DNA from: Paenibacillus allorhizosphaerae
Lineage (GTDB): Bacteria > Bacillota > Bacilli > Paenibacillales > NBRC-103111
Direction: 5' to 3'
Length of the DNA: 64,000 nucleotides
Assembly: GCF_910594985.1 (NCBI RefSeq)
Contig: NZ_CAJVCE010000005.1
Span: forward strand, 248,001 to 312,000
The translations under genes and the position numbers were made by a program. Position 1 is the first letter of the stretch. Every line of letters starts with the position of its first letter. Shown here piece by piece: positions 60,221-64,000 of this stretch. Below the pieces are notes generated by a model. The model was not told the DNA's origin. It ran no database searches and saw only the letters and a list, made by a program, of their open reading frames with translations.

Positions 60221-60258
60221 TACTTCTGAGTACCTATAGCACTACAAAGTACGTACTG
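60221..60258. promoter_or_regulatory. Two GTACT/AGTAC palindromes between the HxlR and MFS genes
   Basis: GTACTTCTGAGTAC (60221-60234) is a perfect palindrome with a 4-base centre; AGTACGTACT (60249-60258) is a perfect 10-base palindrome. A CATAAT box (60281-60286) serves the MFS gene with its -35 position next to the second palindrome. The arrangement suits an HxlR dimer controlling both directions. Confidence 0.6.
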
Positions 60259-60326
60259 TTCATTTCATTCTCATTGACCCATAATAGCATTTGCCGGCCG
60301 GCAATACCACAATAGGAGTGGAACGC

Positions 60327-61562
60327 ATGTCACTAGATCAAAATAGAAGTACGCTCGCGCTTCTGGCGCTCGCCGTAAGCGCCTTTGCGATTGGAACAAC
60401 CGAGTTCATCAGCGTAGGGCTGCTCCCGCTGATCGCTGAAGACCTGCATATATCCGTTACAACATCCGGTTTAACCGTTACTTTATACGCGCTTGGGGTA
60501 ACGATCGGAGCCCCGCTCCTCACGTCCCTAACCGCAAAGATTTCTAGGAAAACGTTGCTTCTGTGGATCATGATCGTCTTTATTGCGGGCAACAGCTTGG
60601 CCGCCGCCGCGAGCAGCATCGGCGTACTGCTGGCGGCGCGCGTCATCTCCGCCTTTTCGCACGGCCTCTTCATGTCGATCGGTTCTACGATCGCAGCCGA
60701 TCTCGTGCCCGAACATCGCAGAGCAAGCGCGATATCGATCATGTTCTCCGGTCTCACGATCGCTACCGTTACCGGGGTGCCCATTGGCACCTACGTCGGC
60801 CAGCAATGGGGCTGGCGCGTCGCCTTTATCGCAATCGTCGCGGTCGGTATCGCAGCGCTCGTCGCCAATCTTGTGCTGGTACCTTCCCACCTGCGCGAAG
60901 GCGCCAAAATCATGCTGCGCGATCAGGTCAAGCTGCTGACGAACGGGCGGTTGCTGCTTGTATTCGCCATTACCGCCTTGGGATACGGCGGCACGTTTGT
61001 CGTCTTTACTTATTTATCCCCTTTACTTCACGACATAAGCGGATTTGAGGAAAAGACCGTAGCCGCCATCCTGCTCGTTTACGGGATTGCCATTGCCATC
61101 GGTAATGTAATCGGCGGAAAAGCTGCCAACCGCCGGCCCGTTCGAGCCTTATTCTATATGTTCATCGCGCAAGCCGTCGTCCTTATTCTATTCACGTTTA
61201 CCGCCCCGTTCAAAATAGCAGGCCTCATCACGATCTTCTTCATGGGGCTCCTGGCCTTTATGAACGTACCCGGCCTGCAAGTGTACGTGGTCATGTTGGC
61301 GGAACGTTTTGCCCCGAAAGCGGTCGACGTCGCTTCCGCCGTCAATATCGCCGCGTTTAACCTCGGCATAGCCCTCGGAGCTTACTTCGGCGGCGTCGTG
61401 GCCGATTCCATCGGACTCATTCATACGACATGGGTCGGCGCATTGATGGTTATGGGAGCCGTCATCCTGACCGGGTGGAGCCGCGCTCTGGAGAAGAAAG
61501 AAGCAGCGAGCTTGCATTCGGCATTACCCGATCCCCCTGTCCGCACCGCAAAGATCGGTTAA
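60327..61562 (+). CDS. MFS transporter, DHA1 (YdhP/SotB-like efflux) family
   Basis: 411 residues from the ATG at 60327 (GGAGTGG upstream; an in-frame start at 60291 lacks a site). Twelve helices. The start LALAVSAFAIGTTEFISVGLLP and RRASAISIMFSGLTIATVTGVPIGTYVGQQWGWR (cited in part) are typical of the DHA1 sugar/drug exporters such as YdhP, SotB and PbuE. It lies 55 bases before an aldo/keto reductase gene on the same strand, and both are likely under the HxlR regulator. Confidence 0.92.
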   Translation: MSLDQNRSTLALLALAVSAFAIGTTEFISVGLLPLIAEDLHISVTTSGLTVTLYALGVTIGAPLLTSLTAKISRKTLLLWIMIVFIAGNSLAAAASSIGVLLAARVISAFSHGLFMSIGSTIAADLVPEHRRASAISIMFSGLTIATVTGVPIGTYVGQQWGWRVAFIAIVAVGIAALVANLVLVPSHLREGAKIMLRDQVKLLTNGRLLLVFAITALGYGGTFVVFTYLSPLLHDISGFEEKTVAAILLVYGIAIAIGNVIGGKAANRRPVRALFYMFIAQAVVLILFTFTAPFKIAGLITIFFMGLLAFMNVPGLQVYVVMLAERFAPKAVDVASAVNIAAFNLGIALGAYFGGVVADSIGLIHTTWVGALMVMGAVILTGWSRALEKKEAASLHSALPDPPVRTAKIG

Positions 61563-61617
61563 ACACAGCAGCATAAATCATGTTTCATCAACTAATATAT
61601 TGGAGGTACATTCAACG

Positions 61618-62466
61618 ATGAATACCGCACAACATGTACAAGACAAGATCACACTGCACAATGGCGTGGCCATGCCTTGGTTGGGGCTTGGCGTATTTAA
61701 AGTCGAAGAAGGCTCCGAGCTGGTAGACGCCGTGAAATCCGCCGTTCGGCACGGGTACCGAAGCATCGATACGGCCGCAATTTATGCAAACGAGAAAAGC
61801 GTCGGAGAAGGAATCCGGCAAGCTTTACTTGAGAATCCTATAGCAAGGGAAGAGCTGTTCGTAACTTCAAAAGTTTGGAATGCCGACTTGGGGTATGAAG
61901 CGACGCTCGCCGCCTATGAAGCCAGTCTGCAAAATTTGGGTCTGGACTACCTCGACTTGTATTTGATCCATTGGCCGGTAAAAGGCAAATATAAAGAAGC
62001 TTGGCGCGCGCTGGAACGCTTGTATCGCGATGGCCGGGTCAGAGCGATCGGCGTGAGCAATTTTCAAATTCATCATCTGGAAGACTTGATGCAGGAAGCG
62101 GAAATCAAACCGTTGATTAACCAGGTGGAGTTCCATCCGCGCCTTACCCAGCAGGAGCTTCGCCGCTTCTGCAACGAGCAGGGTATCCAGCTTGAAGCTT
62201 GGTCGCCGTTAATGCAAGGGCAGCTGCTCGATAACCCGGTGATCGGCGAAATCGCGTCCAACTACGGAAAATCCGCAGCGCAAATCATCCTGCGTTGGGA
62301 TCTGCAGCATGGCGTCATCACGATTCCCAAATCAACGAAAGCGCAGCGCATCATTGAAAATGCATCGGTGTTCGATTTCCAATTATCAACCGAGGATATG
62401 GAACGTATCGACGCTTTGAACCGGAATGAGCGGGTCGGCCCGGATCCGGACAACTTCGATTTCTGA
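61618..62466 (+). CDS. Aldo/keto reductase (AKR5, 2,5-diketogluconate reductase/YtbE-like)
   Basis: 282 residues from the ATG at 61618, 12 bases after GGAGG. The catalytic tetrad is visible: Asp and Tyr in SIDTAAIYANEKSVG, Lys in LFVTSKVW and His in LYLIHWPV. The NADPH-binding end has IPKSTKAQRIIENASVFDF. It reduces aldehydes or keto sugars such as methylglyoxal. Placed behind the MFS exporter, it may belong to one electrophile-response transcript. Confidence 0.94.
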   Translation: MNTAQHVQDKITLHNGVAMPWLGLGVFKVEEGSELVDAVKSAVRHGYRSIDTAAIYANEKSVGEGIRQALLENPIAREELFVTSKVWNADLGYEATLAAYEASLQNLGLDYLDLYLIHWPVKGKYKEAWRALERLYRDGRVRAIGVSNFQIHHLEDLMQEAEIKPLINQVEFHPRLTQQELRRFCNEQGIQLEAWSPLMQGQLLDNPVIGEIASNYGKSAAQIILRWDLQHGVITIPKSTKAQRIIENASVFDFQLSTEDMERIDALNRNERVGPDPDNFDF

Positions 62467-62478
62467 TGAGCACGCCCC

Positions 62479-62528
62479 AAAAAAGACGCCGTCACTTTCC
62501 GTAGAGAAAGGAACGGCGTCTTTCGTTT
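62479..62528. terminator. Bidirectional terminator between the reductase and chemoreceptor genes
   Basis: AAAGACGCCGT pairs with ACGGCGTCTTT, extended by CTTTCC/GAAAGG, around a short loop. A-run on the left and TTTCG on the right serve the two convergent genes. Confidence 0.85.
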
Positions 62529-62536
62529 ACACTCAC

Positions 62537-64000
62537 TTACACTTTAATCTGTTGTACCGACTCGCGCAGCTGGTGGGTCATCCCGCTGAGCTGCGCGGCG
62601 GAATCGGCGAAATATCGCACGATATCGAGCTGTTTGTCGGTAAGCTCCCCGATGTGCAGCGTTTGGTCCGAGGTAGCCTTGGCGATGTCCGAAATTTCGA
62701 TTACCGTAGCGGACACTTCCTCCGAGCCGGCTGTCATTTGCTCCGTCGCGGCGGAAATATCCTGAATCTGTTCGGTGACTAACCGGAACATCTCCACTAC
62801 ATTCGCGAACGACGCCTGTGCTTCGCCGGATAAGCTTGCTCCCGTTCGGACTTCTTCGGCCCCGACCTCCATCGCCTCGCTGATTCGAAGCGATTCGCTC
62901 TGCACGTTATGCAGCAATGCGGCAATTTGCCGCGTCGAGCCGAAGGCGTCTTCCGCCAGCTTCCTGACTTCGCCCGCAACGACGGCAAACCCGGCGCCAT
63001 GTTCGCCGGCGCGCGCCGCTTCGATGGAAGCGTTCAGCGCCAGCAGCTTCGTCTGGTTCGCAATCTCGGATACGGCTGCCAATGCGCCTTCAATCTCGCG
63101 CGAATACTCGCGCAGCGTAGAGACGCGTTTGACAGCTTCCTCCGTAGCCGACGAAATCGTTTGAATTTGGCGGTCCATCCGCTCAATTGTTCTTTGACCC
63201 GCTTCCGCGTTTTCCAGCGCGTTCAAGGAAGCGTCGGAAACGGTTAACGAGGCTTCGGATATGCGCTGAATCGTGACCGTAATTTCCTCCATCGAACGAG
63301 CGCTTTCTTCGGAGCTCGTCCGCTGCGTACGCGCCCCGTCTGCAACCTCATTGGCAGCCTTATTGACTCGAGTGTTCATCTCGAGCAAATGTCCTGCATC
63401 GGTCGCAAAGCGATCGGAGGAAACGACCAATTGATCGGACATTTGAGCGATATTAGACACCATGCGTCCGACAATCGCATTGAGGCTGACCGACATTTGG
63501 ACGATCGCTTGATACATCGCCCCGATCTCGTCTTCCGACTTCACCGGGCGTTCCATAAGAATTTTGTTCGCTTCTGCGAACTCGCCGACCGCAATAAGCT
63601 CCGCACCGGACACGATACGCCGCAGCGGTTCGAAGGCACGGAGCAGCACCCAAACGATCAAACCAAGCCCCAGCAGCGTCATTATAATCATCAGAACGTA
63701 ATACGGAACACTTTCACGAATGACGCTGCTTGCAATGCTGCCAATGACTCCCGCTTCCGTGTCGATGCCGATGACCCCAAGCACTGTGCCGTCCGAACGT
63801 TTGATAGGCGCGTAGGAAGAAATATATTTGCCGTATTGCGGATTGTCGATCAGCTCCGAGCTCGCCGTTTTCCCGGCCAGCAGCGACTCGACCGCATCCG
63901 GAGGAATATCGGTCACTTCATTGATCGGCGAAGCGGAATCCGAATCCTTCGGCTGTCCGTCAATCATAATAAGCGGACGTTTGCTTTCGTCGATCCGGAC
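62537..64000 (-). CDS. Methyl-accepting chemotaxis protein, N-terminus beyond the right edge
   Basis: At least 487 residues; the frame is open to the end of the window. From the visible start: part of an extracellular Cache domain ([25 protein letters not shown]), one membrane helix ([21 protein letters not shown]), a HAMP linker ([19 protein letters not shown]) and a long signalling hairpin with the CheA/CheW tip [20 protein letters not shown] and [15 protein letters not shown]. It senses an external ligand, probably a small organic acid or amino acid, and drives the chemotaxis kinase. The upstream half of the sensor is missing here. Confidence 0.95.
   Translation of the reverse strand, partial: VRIDESKRPLIMIDGQPKDSDSASPINEVTDIPPDAVESLLAGKTASSELIDNPQYGKYISSYAPIKRSDGTVLGVIGIDTEAGVIGSIASSVIRESVPYYVLMIIMTLLGLGLIVWVLLRAFEPLRRIVSGAELIAVGEFAEANKILMERPVKSEDEIGAMYQAIVQMSVSLNAIVGRMVSNIAQMSDQLVVSSDRFATDAGHLLEMNTRVNKAANEVADGARTQRTSSEESARSMEEITVTIQRISEASLTVSDASLNALENAEAGQRTIERMDRQIQTISSATEEAVKRVSTLREYSREIEGALAAVSEIANQTKLLALNASIEAARAGEHGAGFAVVAGEVRKLAEDAFGSTRQIAALLHNVQSESLRISEAMEVGAEEVRTGASLSGEAQASFANVVEMFRLVTEQIQDISAATEQMTAGSEEVSATVIEISDIAKATSDQTLHIGELTDKQLDIVRYFADSAAQLSGMTHQLRESVQQIKV

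Noticed and set aside
1..64000. tRNA, rRNA, CRISPR arrays, insertion sequences or prophage genes
   Set aside because: No clover-leaf, spaced direct-repeat array, transposase, integrase or terminal inverted repeat was recognised by eye; a covariance-model search could still find small RNAs.

Overview
The window looks like chromosomal DNA of a spore-forming, Gram-positive Firmicute of the Paenibacillus type. The supporting signs are strong AGGAGG-like ribosome binding sites with many GTG and TTG starts, consensus sigma-A promoters (TTGACA/TATAAT), a CdaS-type diadenylate cyclase, lipoprotein-type solute-binding proteins, an AraC regulator with a membrane-anchored N-terminal sensor, and HxlR and ROK regulators. 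I see no rRNA, tRNA, CRISPR array, transposase or phage gene.

Region 1 (1-8.6 kb) is a mixed catabolic area: the start of a metallo-beta-lactamase-fold gene behind a tiny leader ORF, a HAD phosphatase, an RNase J-like metallohydrolase, a GntR/UTRA repressor, an arylsulfatase, CdaS, a sugar-phosphate isomerase-like TIM barrel, an orphan amino-acid binding protein and a VOC protein.

Region 2 (8.8-32.9 kb) is a polysaccharide utilisation locus aimed at a sulfated, uronate-containing polymer. A membrane-anchored PL6 lyase has its own near-perfect promoter. A ten-gene minus-strand operon runs from a promoter at 29.3 kb to a terminator at 11.7 kb. It encodes three heparinase II/III-like proteins and a lipoprotein relative, two sulfatases, a GH88 unsaturated uronyl hydrolase, a PHP/DUF3604 enzyme and two ABC sugar-binding lipoproteins, but no permease or ATPase. 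A divergent ROK regulator and a fifth heparinase II/III protein lie to the right. Inverted half-sites next to the operon promoter are the likely ROK operator. The expected flow is extracellular cleavage by the PL6 and the lipoprotein lyase, capture by the two binding proteins, then cytoplasmic lyases, sulfatases and GH88.

Region 3 (32.9-43.3 kb) holds accessory single genes. The most striking is a second-type histidyl-tRNA synthetase preceded by a complete, E. coli-style ribosome-mediated attenuator: a 15-codon leader peptide with three consecutive His codons, mutually exclusive hairpins and an intrinsic terminator. About 3.3 kb beyond the end of that gene is a eukaryotic (yeast HIS6)-type HisA. 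Also here are GNATs, an HxlR regulator, a GldA-like dehydrogenase, a nitroreductase with a YodB-like operator, an amidase and an iron alcohol dehydrogenase.

Region 4 (43.4-64 kb) carries a TetR/DHA2 efflux pair with operators inside the promoter, a response regulator/hybrid kinase/HD-GYP signalling operon whose kinase seems to have suffered a one-base frameshift, a tctCBA tripartite transporter under a Cache-AraC regulator, a membrane-fused multicopper oxidase, a methyltransferase, two more MFS exporters with an HxlR regulator, an aldo/keto reductase, and a chemotaxis receptor cut by the right edge. All calls come from reading the sequence by eye; no alignment or folding program was run.
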